Part shown: positions 27,046 to 35,621 of the stretch, in pieces
How positions within the stretch are numbered: position 1 is the first letter of the stretch
Layout: every line of letters starts with the position of its first letter
NCBI GenBank assembly: GCA_963742345.1
Contig: CAVULO010000005.1
Coordinates: 1-64,000, forward strand
DNA: 64,000 nucleotides
Origin: Pseudolabrys sp963742345
GTDB lineage: Bacteria; Pseudomonadota; Alphaproteobacteria; Rhizobiales; Xanthobacteraceae
Direction of reading: 5' to 3'
Position numbers and translations under genes: made by a program
The notes under the pieces: model-generated
Seen by the model: only the letters and a program-made list of their open reading frames with translations
The model's database searches: none
What the model was told of the DNA's origin: nothing

Positions 27046-27224
27046 AGGAAATACACGGCTGCAGCAATTAGAAGTATGCCGGGAATGCCTAATCCTGCGA
27101 TTAATCCTGTAGTAGATACTGGAGTTGCTGTTGTAGGCACCGGTGTTACTGGAGTTGGTGGTGTTGCGGGTGTTGTTGTGGGGTCTGTGGCGGCTTGACC
27201 TAACCAACGGCCTATTCTATTCAT
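27040..27224 (-). CDS. Small membrane protein, cut at junction
   Basis: ATG 27224 follows a clear AAAGGAGATA site. The product starts MNRIGRWLGQAATDP, continues with a Thr/Pro-rich stretch of about 25 residues, and has one helix (GLIAGLGIPGILLIAAAVYFLVL). The true C-terminus is lost at the junction; the ORF continues to 26925 only by chance. Function unknown. Confidence 0.55.
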
Positions 27225-27266
27225 ATTTAATATCTCCTTTTCTATTATAGTAAAATGAAACAAAAA

Positions 27267-27746
27267 TTAAGCAGGTTTTTTTGGTATAGAAATCTTAACT
27301 TGTGCGGGCCGAATAATTTTATTGTTTAAAGAAAATCCACTTCGGAAGACAGCTGCAATTGTAGTCATTTCTTCGTTAAAATTATCTTCATAGAGCACCA
27401 CTTCGTGAATTTCTGGATTAAATAAATCTCCGGGTTTTGTTTCAATAATATAAATTCCTTGTGATTGGAAGAAATGTAAAAATTGATTTTTGATGGAATT
27501 GAATACCGCATCAGTACTGTTAGTTGCTACCAACTCAAAATTATCCCATACCGGCAAGAGTTCTAATAAAAATTTTCTGGAGGTTTCTTCTTTAGCTCGT
27601 TCCGCTTCAAAACGAGTTCTTTTTTGATAATTATCTAGATCCGCCCGTGCCCGCAGAAACTTATCATAGTATTCATTTTTTTCTGGTAAGGGGTTATCTA
27701 CATGAACTTCTGCTTCAATTTTAATTGGTTCCGATCCTGGATTCAT
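27267..27746 (-). CDS. grpE: GrpE nucleotide exchange factor
   Basis: 159 residues. GrpE releases ADP from the Hsp70 chaperone DnaK. The long N-terminal coiled coil ends in YYDKFLRARADLDNYQKRTRFEAERAKEE, the typical LRxxADxxNYxKR region. The beta domain shows the conserved FNPEIHEVVLYEDN (family DPxxHEAV) and GFSLNNKIIRPAQVKIS. It is slightly short. No dnaK or dnaJ is present in this segment. Confidence 0.92.
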   Translation of the reverse strand: MNPGSEPIKIEAEVHVDNPLPEKNEYYDKFLRARADLDNYQKRTRFEAERAKEETSRKFLLELLPVWDNFELVATNSTDAVFNSIKNQFLHFFQSQGIYIIETKPGDLFNPEIHEVVLYEDNFNEEMTTIAAVFRSGFSLNNKIIRPAQVKISIPKKPA

Positions 27747-27791
27747 CTTTCACCATTCAAATTTTAACCGGAATCCTCGATCTTGATAGTC

Positions 27792-28052
27792 TTAGACAGT
27801 AGAAGTTGGTGGTGGGGCTGGCGAGGCGGGTCCTGGCAAGGACAAATTTTGAGCATTTTCGTATGCTACCACACTGCGAGCAAAATAATGATGAACTCCC
27901 ATAAGCTCAAATGAGATATGCATTAAAGCTCCAGCAATGAAGTGAGAGACTATAGGAGATTTAAATTGGGAGGATATCGTCCAAGCGATAACTGCTAATA
28001 CTCCACCAACTATCGCAGCTTCTGCGATTGCTTGTGCTCGAAAATAGAACAT
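27792..28052 (-). CDS. Small membrane protein, unknown
   Basis: 86 residues with two hydrophobic stretches (AAIVGGVLAVIAWTIS and IVSHFIAGALMHISFELMGVHHYFA) and a Pro/Ser-rich tail. The AGALMHISFELMGVHHY segment resembles small membrane proteins of large DNA viruses and some uncultured bacteria, but I cannot assign it. A TATAAT box lies 6 bases before its ATG. Confidence 0.5.
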   Translation of the reverse strand: MFYFRAQAIAEAAIVGGVLAVIAWTISSQFKSPIVSHFIAGALMHISFELMGVHHYFARSVVAYENAQNLSLPGPASPAPPPTSTV

Positions 28053-28058
28053 AATTGA

Positions 28059-28111
28059 ATTATAGCTAATCTTAAAGTAAAGATTGACATCTTTTCCTAT
28101 TCAATTAACAT
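28059..28111. promoter_or_regulatory. Divergent sigma-70-like promoters
   Basis: On the minus strand a perfect TATAAT lies at 28064-28059, a few bases before the ATG at 28052. On the plus strand TTGACA (28084-28089), a 16-base spacer and TAACAT (28106-28111) stand just before the ATG at 28115. Both spacings imply leaderless or very short-leader messages. Confidence 0.4.
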
Positions 28112-28114
28112 AGC

Positions 28115-28432
28115 ATGTTAAGTATGAATTATCGAAAAGAAGATGACGAGTTTCAATTAATAGATGATAAGACGGAAAATATCATTTTAACTGCTAAAGA
28201 AATTGCTGTGGTTTTTGATAAGAGCTGCGGCACTCTTCTAAAGCATGGATCTGCGGCTAGTGTGAAAAATTGGTTGCAAAATACTAGGAAAAAATACTGT
28301 GAAGCTGGTTTATCGAATATCTCTGCAGATTTGACCATGATAACCTCGTCCAAGTGGAATTTAGAAGAACTTAATAAAATCTTAAATATTTGTGATTATG
28401 TTAAACTTTTTTTATCAAGGACTAAGTTTTGA
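28115..28432 (+). CDS. Unknown protein
   Basis: 105 residues, soluble and rich in Lys, Asn and Leu, with a predicted mixed helix/strand fold (ITAKEIAVV-like segment, KNWLQNTRKKYCEAG, WNLEELNKILNICDYVKLFL). No motif recognised. An internal ATG at 28124 is an equally good start given the promoter position. The stop overlaps the next ATG by one base. Confidence 0.5.
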   Translation: MLSMNYRKEDDEFQLIDDKTENIILTAKEIAVVFDKSCGTLLKHGSAASVKNWLQNTRKKYCEAGLSNISADLTMITSSKWNLEELNKILNICDYVKLFLSRTKF

Positions 28433-28593
28433 TGCGCTCAATTTGTCGTAATTGTGACAGTTACTTTGCAATTTGCTGGTTAAATGATTACAACGAGCCG
28501 AAGCATCCACCATATTACTGCCCTTACTGTGGGCATCCCTTACTTTTAGAATCTACTTTAGAAAGCCAGAAAAATGAAGTTCAAGAGTCTTAG
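28432..28593 (+). CDS. Small zinc-ribbon protein
   Basis: 53 residues from ATG 28432. Two Cys pairs (CRNC near residue 5 and CPYCG near 30) form a likely zinc ribbon, followed by a polar tail. It overlaps the preceding stop by one base and the ileS start by 20 bases, so the three genes are probably co-translated. Function unknown. Confidence 0.5.
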   Translation: MRSICRNCDSYFAICWLNDYNEPKHPPYYCPYCGHPLLLESTLESQKNEVQES

Positions 28594-31500
28594 TGTATCG
28601 CATGATCCTAATGAGTTAGAGCTTTCCATTCTTAAAAAATGGAAAGATGAAAAAGTCTTTCAAAGAGTAATGGAGAACTCCGAAGGTAGGCCAAATTTTA
28701 TTTTTTATGAGGGTCCTCCAACTGCCAACGGATCTCCGCACTATGGGCACATATTAACTCGTTCTATTAAAGATTTATTTCTCCGCTACAAAACTATGAT
28801 GGGTTTTTGTGTAGAACGAAAAGCTGAATGGGATACCCATGGTTTGCCCGTAGAAGTCGAGGTAGAAAAATCTCTACAATTAACTTCTAAATCTGATATA
28901 GAAAAATACGGTGTTGATAAATTTATTGAAGCGTGTAAGGCTAGTGTTTGGAAGTATCAACAGGAATGGGAGCAAATAACTGAACGTACCGGCTATTGGC
29001 TTGACTTAAAGGATGCTTATGTCACCTACACTCCAGAGTATGTAGATTCTTTATGGTGGGTCGTCAAACAATTACATCAAAAAGGTTTACTTAAAAAAAG
29101 TTATAAAATTCTTCCTTGGTGCCCCACTTGCCAAACTGGACTTTCTGCGGTAGAGGTCGCGCAGGGGTATAAAGAGGTTACTGAAACTAGTGCTACGATC
29201 GCTTTTCGTGCAACGCTGCCGGATCATGGCATCACCTATTTCCTCGCATGGACAACAACCCCTTGGACGCTTCCTGGGAACGTCGCATTAATTGTTAATC
29301 CAAATGTTCAATATGGGTTATATAGCACCCCCGGATCGCTACCACGCCCCAGTGACACAACCCACCCTTTTTCTAAGTGTTGGGTGGCTGTCGATTGTGC
29401 TGAGGCACATGGTTTTGAAGCTAGTTCTTTAATTGAAAAACGTTACGGCCATCAATTAGTGGGCCTTAATTATGACCCACTCTTTCATACCGGTAATCAG
29501 TCTAGTGCTAAATTTAATGTTATCGTTTCTGATCCTTTTGTTACGACTGAGCAGGGCACGGGAATTGTTCATGCTGCCCCGGCTTTTGGTGAGGACGATT
29601 ATCGGGTTTGTCAGCAGCATAATCTAGGGTTTGTTCAGCCAGTTGATCCCGATGGACATTACAATTCCCAGGCTCCAGAATTTCTACGCGGAAAACATGT
29701 TAAGAAAATTGATAAAGAATTGTTGGAGTTTGCCAAGTATCATCTCTATTTGTTCCGCGCTGACAAAGTAAAGCATGAATATCCCCATTGCTGGCGAACT
29801 GACAATCCTCTAATTTACTATGCTCGTGAAGCTTGGTTCTTGAATACTACTTCTTTCTCCGAGACCCTGCAAAAAACTAATCAGACGATCAACTGGATGC
29901 CGTCTCATATCAAGGATGGGCGGTTCGGACAATTTCTAAAGGATAATCGGGATTGGAATGTCTCTCGTGAGCGTTATTGGGCTACTCCCTTGCCCATATG
30001 GGTGTGTTCGGAGTGTAAGCATATCGAGGTGATGGCGTCTAGAAAAGACTTGCTAAATTTTAATCCGATAGATAAAGTTACTCAAAAAAGTATTGATCCT
30101 AGTAATATCGATCCTCACCGTCCCTATGTTGATACTATTACTCTGTCTTGTCCTCAATGCCATCGAAAAATGTTCCGAGATCCATCAGTTATGGATTGCT
30201 GGTTTGATTCTGGAGCTATGCCTTTAGCTCAGTGGGGGTTTCCCCATTTAGCTAATTCAAGTGAAGAATTTTCTAAGGCTAAACAAGCAGATTTCATCTG
30301 CGAGGCTATCGATCAAACCCGAGGATGGTTCTATACACTACACGCTGTCAGTAATGCCCTCTTTGAGCAGGCAGCTTTTAAGAATTGCCTGGTATTAGGT
30401 CATGTTTTGGACAAGAGTGGGAAAAAACTTTCTAAGAAAAATAAAAATTATACATCCTCCACAAATAATTTTTGAAAAGTACGGGGTTGATGCGGTTAGG
30501 TGGTTTTTCTACCGAAATATGGGTCCGGGGGCCAGTGTTAAATTTGATGAAGCATTGGTACATGAAACTAGAAAAGACTTTATTATCAAATTGTTGAATA
30601 TTTATCAATTTTTCCAAGAGTATGCCAATATCGATGGCTTTGATCCTTTTGATGACGACCGCCGGAAAAAATTTCCTTCGCAACCAGTTTCTCAGCTATC
30701 TTATCTTGATCGTTGGGTTGTTTCGCGAAGAGAGAGCTTAACCCGAGATGTTATTAAGTTTATGGACTCTATGGATTTTCAGGAAGCTGCAAGCAGCATC
30801 GAGAGGTTCATTGAGGATTTTTCCAATTGGTATGTGCGTCGGTCTAGAGAAAGGGCTTGGAGCAATGCCCATCCTGAAAATCAGGATAAATGGGATCTCT
30901 GGTATACTTATTATGAAACACTATTATCCTTAACTGCACTTTTGGCCCCTTTTATTCCCTTTTTGGCGGAAGAGTTATATACCTGTTTAGCAGGAGGTGA
31001 GGCAGGGGCAAAATCAACTCCATCTTAGGCAGTATCCTAAACCCGATTTGCAGTTAATTGATCCGATTTTAGAAGGCCAGGTCAAACTGGTACAGGATTT
31101 GGCAAGTTTAGGTAAGCGAGCCAGGGCTGATGCTAAAATCCGGACTCGGCAACCGTTAAGACTAGCCGTTATACTCTCCAACAAAACCGTTGAGCTTAGC
31201 CAAGAACTACTCACTTTGATTAAAGACGAGCTGAACGTTAAGGAAATTCAACTGAGTCAAGAGTTTGATGATTATGTTGAACGTAATTTCAGCATCAACT
31301 GGGCAGTAGCTGGAAAACGTCTGAGAGCTAGTTTAGATAAAAACATGGGGCAGGGTTCCGATCAATCTGGCGATTCGAACTCTTAAAGTTTCTGATTTTA
31401 CGGGGCAGTCATCCATCAAATTCTGTGCCGGGGGTCAGGACCTAGACTTATTGTTCGATGAGAATCCCACCGTCTCCGAAGTCTTAGTCAAAATGAAAGC

Positions 31501-31833
31501 CAAGGATGGATACTCGGCTGCTGATTTGGCTGGCGAGAATGGTTTTAGTCTTAGATACTAAACTTGATCAAGAGTTGAAGAGACGAGGCTACGATCACCG
31601 AAATTAAAGCCGCGATACAAGGACTGCGGAAAGAAGCCAAATTGGCATACGATGCAAGAATCCGAATACATTATCAAACTAATTCAGCTCGTCTTCGGTC
31701 TTTGATTTCTCAACATGCAATTTGGTTGAAGGAGCAAACTCTAGCCTTGAGTATTGAAGGTCGATCTGATTTTCTATCAAAAGAAATAGACATAGACAAG
31801 GAAAACCTTAAATTAGGGATTACTGAGGATTAA
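28574..31833 (+). pseudogene. ileS: Isoleucyl-tRNA synthetase, five apparent frameshifts
   Basis: Charges tRNA-Ile. ATG 28574 begins a class I synthetase of the longer, zinc-bearing type. It has HYGH at residues 56-59 (HIGH motif), WDTHGLPVEVEVEK, PWCPTCQTGLS, the editing domain (TTTPWTLPGN, GTGIVHAAPAFGEDDY), NWNVSRERYWATPLP-like core, CSECKH and CPQCHRK zinc knuckles, MDCWFDSGAMP and KLSKKNKN (KMSKS loop variant). Frame changes occur near 30454 (an extra A), 31005, 31350, 31545 and 31595. The anticodon-binding and C-terminal parts continue to a stop at 31833. About 1,085 residues if corrected. Confidence 0.85.
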
Positions 31834-32553
31834 ATGCACAATCTTTATAATAAAAATGGATTAATTTGTTGGACCCAGGAAGAGATTGCTCTTCGTCGTA
31901 ACATGGAGCAATACTTTGTTACTAATATTGAAAAATGTTTGAAGGAGCAAAATCGAGCTTTTGAGATGTTCCAGTGTGAAGCACCTCTCTTAACACCACG
32001 TTCTCTGATTAATCCAAATTATAACGAAAAAGACATGTGGGCTTGGCTAGAAGATGTTTTACGACCCGAAACAACTATGGGTAGTTATGCGTATGCGCAG
32101 CATTTATTAAATCCTCACAATCAGCGCAAAGTTAAGATGCCACTGTGTGTCTGGCAACACGGAAAAAGTTTTCGGCGAGAACAAGATCAGCCAACCAAAT
32201 TTATGCGTCTTAAAGAGTTTTATCAGTTAGAATTTCAAATTATTTTTGCCGCTAATACTGCGAATGATTACTCTATTAAGCTAATTCCGTCTGTTAAAAA
32301 GATGCTAGAAGTGTTTGTAGGTCCTTGCCGAACTGAGCCGAGTGATCGATTACCGGATTACGCAGAGTGGACGCAAGATGTAATTTGCGAGAAAGTTGGT
32401 AGTCCGGAAAGTCCGCAGGATATGGAGGTTTGTTCTATGTCAAAGAGGAAGGACTTTCCAGGTGCATCCGTTTTGGAGGTAGCGATCGGCACTGATCGTT
32501 GCCTTTATAATTTTAATCGGCAACACCATCCCGAGAGTCTTCTTTCGGAGTAA
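31834..32553 (+). CDS. Class II aminoacyl-tRNA synthetase core, glycyl-type
   Basis: 239 residues starting directly after the ileS stop. Class II motif 2 is visible as QHGKSFRREQ with the downstream MRLKEFYQLEFQIIFA, and the RPETTMGSYAYAQHLL segment matches the RPETAQG region of glycyl-tRNA synthetases. Motif 3 is seen as VLEVAIGTDRCLYNF. The protein stops right after motif 3, so the anticodon-binding domain is missing. It may be a minimal synthetase or a paralogue with another role. The stop TAA overlaps the next ATG. Confidence 0.6.
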   Translation: MHNLYNKNGLICWTQEEIALRRNMEQYFVTNIEKCLKEQNRAFEMFQCEAPLLTPRSLINPNYNEKDMWAWLEDVLRPETTMGSYAYAQHLLNPHNQRKVKMPLCVWQHGKSFRREQDQPTKFMRLKEFYQLEFQIIFAANTANDYSIKLIPSVKKMLEVFVGPCRTEPSDRLPDYAEWTQDVICEKVGSPESPQDMEVCSMSKRKDFPGASVLEVAIGTDRCLYNFNRQHHPESLLSE

Positions 32554-32987
32554 TGATGGTAGAGTCAAAAAAATCTTTTATTGGTGGGCTATTATTAGCT
32601 GCTGTCAAAATAGGTGGCAAAGTTCTCACAGTGTTGTTAAAAGTGATTAAATCATCCAAATTTTTATTGGGTGGGGCTAGTTTTTTGAGCTATGGAGTGT
32701 GCTATGGGTGGGTCTTCGCCGCACTTTTTCTCCCTTGCTTAATTGTTCATGAATTCGGACACGTATGGGCAATGCGTCATACGGGACTCAAGACCAAAGG
32801 GTTTTATTTAATTCCCTTTTTAGGTGCTGCAGCTGTTCCTGAGGAGAATTTTCATACTCGGGAACAGGAAACTTTTATTGCTATCATGGGCCCAATATTT
32901 GGGATAGGTTCCATCATCTTATTGCTTCTGTTATATAGACTTACAGGTTGGGAACAATTTGTGGTAATAGCTCCCGTCGTCTCTTTG
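32553..32987 (+). CDS. M50-like site-2 protease, N-terminal part, cut at junction
   Basis: A membrane protein with two helices and the metalloprotease motif HEFGHVWAMRHTGLKTKGFYLIPFLGAAA, followed by REQETFIAIMGPIFGIGSIILLLLL. The HExxH zinc motif is complete; the second catalytic region (normally NxxPxxPLDG) would come later and is lost. At about 32985 the frame passes without interruption into adenosylhomocysteinase sequence, which is not part of this gene. Confidence 0.65.
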
Positions 32988-33000
32988 ATTTGCGCCCTGC
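32985..33000. other. Probable chimeric junction B/C
   Basis: AT-rich protease sequence ends at VVIAPVVSL and GC-rich alphaproteobacterial adenosylhomocysteinase begins at ICALQAAMEGYEV, in the same frame. All sequence after this point has alphaproteobacterial codon use. Confidence 0.8.
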
Positions 33001-33542
33001 AGGCGGCGATGGAAGGCTATGAAGTCGTCACCATGGAGGATGCAGCACCGCGCGCAGACATCTTCGTCACAGCGACTGGCAATGTCGACGTGATTACGCT
33101 CGACCATATGCGCAAGATGAAGCACCGCGCCATTGTCTGCAATATCGGCCACTTCGACAGCGAGATCCAAATTGCAGCGCTGCGCAATATGAAATGGCAC
33201 AACATCAAGCCGCAGGTGGACGAGATCGAATTCCCCGATGGCAAACGCATCATCATGTTGTCCGAAGGGCGCCTCGTAAATCTTGGCAATGCCATGGGTC
33301 ACCCGAGCTTTGTTATGTCGTCATCCTTCACCAACCAGACGCTGGCGCAGATCGAATTGTGGACCAATCCCGGAAAATACAAGAACCAGGTCTACACGCT
33401 GCCCAAGCAGCTGGACGAAAAGGTCGCGCGCCTGCACCTCGACAAGATCGGCGTGAAGCTCACCAAGCTCAGCGACAAGCAATCGTCCTACATCGGCGTG
33501 CCGCAGGCTGGCCCGTTCAAGAGCGATCATTACCGGTATTAG
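32988..33542 (+). CDS. ahcY: Adenosylhomocysteinase, C-terminal part
   Basis: About 184 residues of the enzyme that splits S-adenosylhomocysteine into adenosine and homocysteine. The visible part covers the end of the NAD-binding domain (DIFVTATGNVDVI, AIVCNIGHFDSEI) and the closing region with NQTLAQIELW and the C-terminal DKIGVKLTKLS and GPFKSDHYRY that completes the neighbouring subunit's site. The N-terminal 280 or so residues are missing because of the junction. An intrinsic terminator follows. Confidence 0.9.
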   Translation: MCALQAAMEGYEVVTMEDAAPRADIFVTATGNVDVITLDHMRKMKHRAIVCNIGHFDSEIQIAALRNMKWHNIKPQVDEIEFPDGKRIIMLSEGRLVNLGNAMGHPSFVMSSSFTNQTLAQIELWTNPGKYKNQVYTLPKQLDEKVARLHLDKIGVKLTKLSDKQSSYIGVPQAGPFKSDHYRY

Positions 33543-33564
33543 TTTTCATACCGCTCCCCATTTG

Positions 33565-33591
33565 GCATGCCCGGCCTCGCGCCGGGCATGC
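33565..33591 (+). terminator. Intrinsic terminator after ahcY
   Basis: 11-base arms GCATGCCCGGC (33565-33575) and GCCGGGCATGC (33581-33591), followed by GCTTTT. Confidence 0.8.
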
Positions 33592-33668
33592 GCTTTTCGC
33601 GCTACGTTTATCCAGATGAGGGGTCTGGCGCGCTTGTAGGACCGCACCCCGGATGTTATCTCGCCGCC

Positions 33669-35474
33669 ATGACGTCGGGCCCGATCCAGAATATCCGCAA
33701 TTTCTCTATCGTCGCGCATATCGACCACGGCAAGTCCACGCTTGCCGACCGGCTGATTCAGCTCACCGGCGGGCTGGAAGCGCGCGAAATGAAGGAGCAG
33801 GTGCTCGATTCCATGGACATCGAGCGCGAGCGCGGCATCACCATCAAAGCGCAAACGGTTCGCCTTAATTACAGGGCACGCGACGGCAAGGACTATGTGC
33901 TCAATTTGATCGACACGCCCGGTCACGTCGACTTTGCTTACGAGGTTAACCGCTCGCTCGCCGCCTGCGAGGGTTCGCTACTGGTCGTCGATGCGAGCCA
34001 GGGCGTCGAAGCCCAGACGCTGGCGAACGTTTATCAAGCGATCGACAACGGCCACGAGATTGTGCCGGTGCTCAACAAGGTGGATTTGCCCGCCGCCGAG
34101 CCTGCCAAGGTTAAGCAACAGATCGAGGATGTGATCGGGCTTGACGCCAGCAACGCGATCGAGATTTCCGCCAAAACCGGGCTGAACGTGCCGGAGGTGC
34201 TGGAGGCGATCGTCACGCGCCTGCCGCCGCCGAAAGGCGACCGCGATGCAACGCTCAAGGCACTGCTGGTTGACAGCTGGTACGACCTCTATCTCGGCGT
34301 CGTCGTGCTGGTGCGTATCGTAGACGGTGTGCTCAAGAAAGGTCAGCGCATCCGCATGATGGGCACCAATTCCGCCTACGACGTGGACCGCACTGGCGTG
34401 TTCACGCCCAAGCTCACACCGGTTGACGAACTCGGCCCCGGCGAGATCGGCATGCTTACCGCCTCGATCAAAGAGGTCGCCGATACGCGCGTGGGTGACA
34501 CCATCACCGACGATCGCAAGCCGATCGAGGATCCCCTGCCTGGTTTCCGCCCCGCTATCCCTGTTGTGTTCTGCGGCCTGTTTCCGGTCGATGCCGCGCA
34601 GTTTGAGGAATTGCGCGCGGCCATGGGCCGGCTTCGCTTGAACGACGCCAGCTTCTCCTACGAAATGGAGACAAGCGCCGCTCTCGGTTTCGGTTTCCGT
34701 TGCGGCTTCCTCGGACTGCTACACTTGGAGATTATCCAGGAGCGCCTCACTCGCGAGTTCAATCTCGATCTGATCGCGACCGCGCCGTCGGTCATCTACA
34801 AGATCTCGCTGCGCGACGGCAGGGAGCTCGAGATCCACAATCCGGTCGACATGCCGGACCCGACGCAAATCGCCGAGATGCAGGAGCCCTGGATCGAGGC
34901 CACGATTCTGACCCCGGACGAATATCTCGGCGCGGTGCTCAAGCTCTGCCAGGACCGTCGCGGCGAGCAGAAAGAACTCACCTATGTAGGCAACCGCGCC
35001 ATGGTGAAATACAACCTGCCGCTCAACGAGGTGGTGTTCGATTTCTACGATCGCCTGAAATCGGTGTCACGCGGCTATGCCTCGTTCGACTATCACCTTA
35101 CCGACTACAAGCCGGCCGACCTCGTGAAATTGCAGATGCTGGTCAACGGCGACCCGGTCGATGCGCTCGCCATGCTGGTGCATCGCGCGCGCGCCGAAAC
35201 CCGAGGCCGCGCCATGGCGGAAAAACTCAAGGAACTGATTCCACCGCACATGTTCCAGGTCCCGATCCAGGCCGCAATCGGCGGCAAGATCATCGCGCGT
35301 GAAACCGTGCGAGCCTTCCGCAAGGACGTTACCGCCAAATGTTATGGCGGCGATGCGACCCGCAAGCGCAAACTTCTGGACAAGCAGAAGGAAGGCAAGA
35401 AGCGCATGCGACAATTCGGCAAGGTGGATATTCCGCAGGAAGCCTTTATTGCCGCGCTGAAGGTGGATGTGTAG
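33669..35474 (+). CDS. lepA: Elongation factor 4 (LepA)
   Basis: A ribosome-associated GTPase that back-translocates or remodels stalled ribosomes, 601 residues from ATG 33669. It has the G1 motif AHIDHGKSTLADRL, DxxG in IDTPGHVDF, NKVD in VLNKVDLPAA, then the EF4-specific C-terminal domain (NRAMVKYNLPLNEVVFDFYDRLKSVSRGYASFDYH; KCYGGDATRKRKLLDKQKEGKKRMR). The full-length match fixes the start; the longer reading from 33567 would add 34 residues across the preceding terminator. Confidence 0.96.
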   Translation: MTSGPIQNIRNFSIVAHIDHGKSTLADRLIQLTGGLEAREMKEQVLDSMDIERERGITIKAQTVRLNYRARDGKDYVLNLIDTPGHVDFAYEVNRSLAACEGSLLVVDASQGVEAQTLANVYQAIDNGHEIVPVLNKVDLPAAEPAKVKQQIEDVIGLDASNAIEISAKTGLNVPEVLEAIVTRLPPPKGDRDATLKALLVDSWYDLYLGVVVLVRIVDGVLKKGQRIRMMGTNSAYDVDRTGVFTPKLTPVDELGPGEIGMLTASIKEVADTRVGDTITDDRKPIEDPLPGFRPAIPVVFCGLFPVDAAQFEELRAAMGRLRLNDASFSYEMETSAALGFGFRCGFLGLLHLEIIQERLTREFNLDLIATAPSVIYKISLRDGRELEIHNPVDMPDPTQIAEMQEPWIEATILTPDEYLGAVLKLCQDRRGEQKELTYVGNRAMVKYNLPLNEVVFDFYDRLKSVSRGYASFDYHLTDYKPADLVKLQMLVNGDPVDALAMLVHRARAETRGRAMAEKLKELIPPHMFQVPIQAAIGGKIIARETVRAFRKDVTAKCYGGDATRKRKLLDKQKEGKKRMRQFGKVDIPQEAFIAALKVDV

Positions 35475-35621
35475 CTCGCGCTGGAAGAATTTCAGTAATT
35501 TAGATAAAAACGCCCTGGTTGAGGCCCTTGCCTTCCTTCGCTGCAGAATGGAACCGGGCTCTGCGACCACTGTAGTTATTTAACCTGACAGGCACGGGCG
35601 GAAGCGCTAGATCGGAAACTC

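Noticed and set aside
27045..32985. Segment B as a horizontally acquired island
   Set aside because: The flanks belong to different phyla, so there is no common host chromosome on both sides.
32553..33542. A single M50-AhcY fusion enzyme
   Set aside because: GC content and codon use switch at the domain border and both domains are incomplete, so a join artefact explains it.
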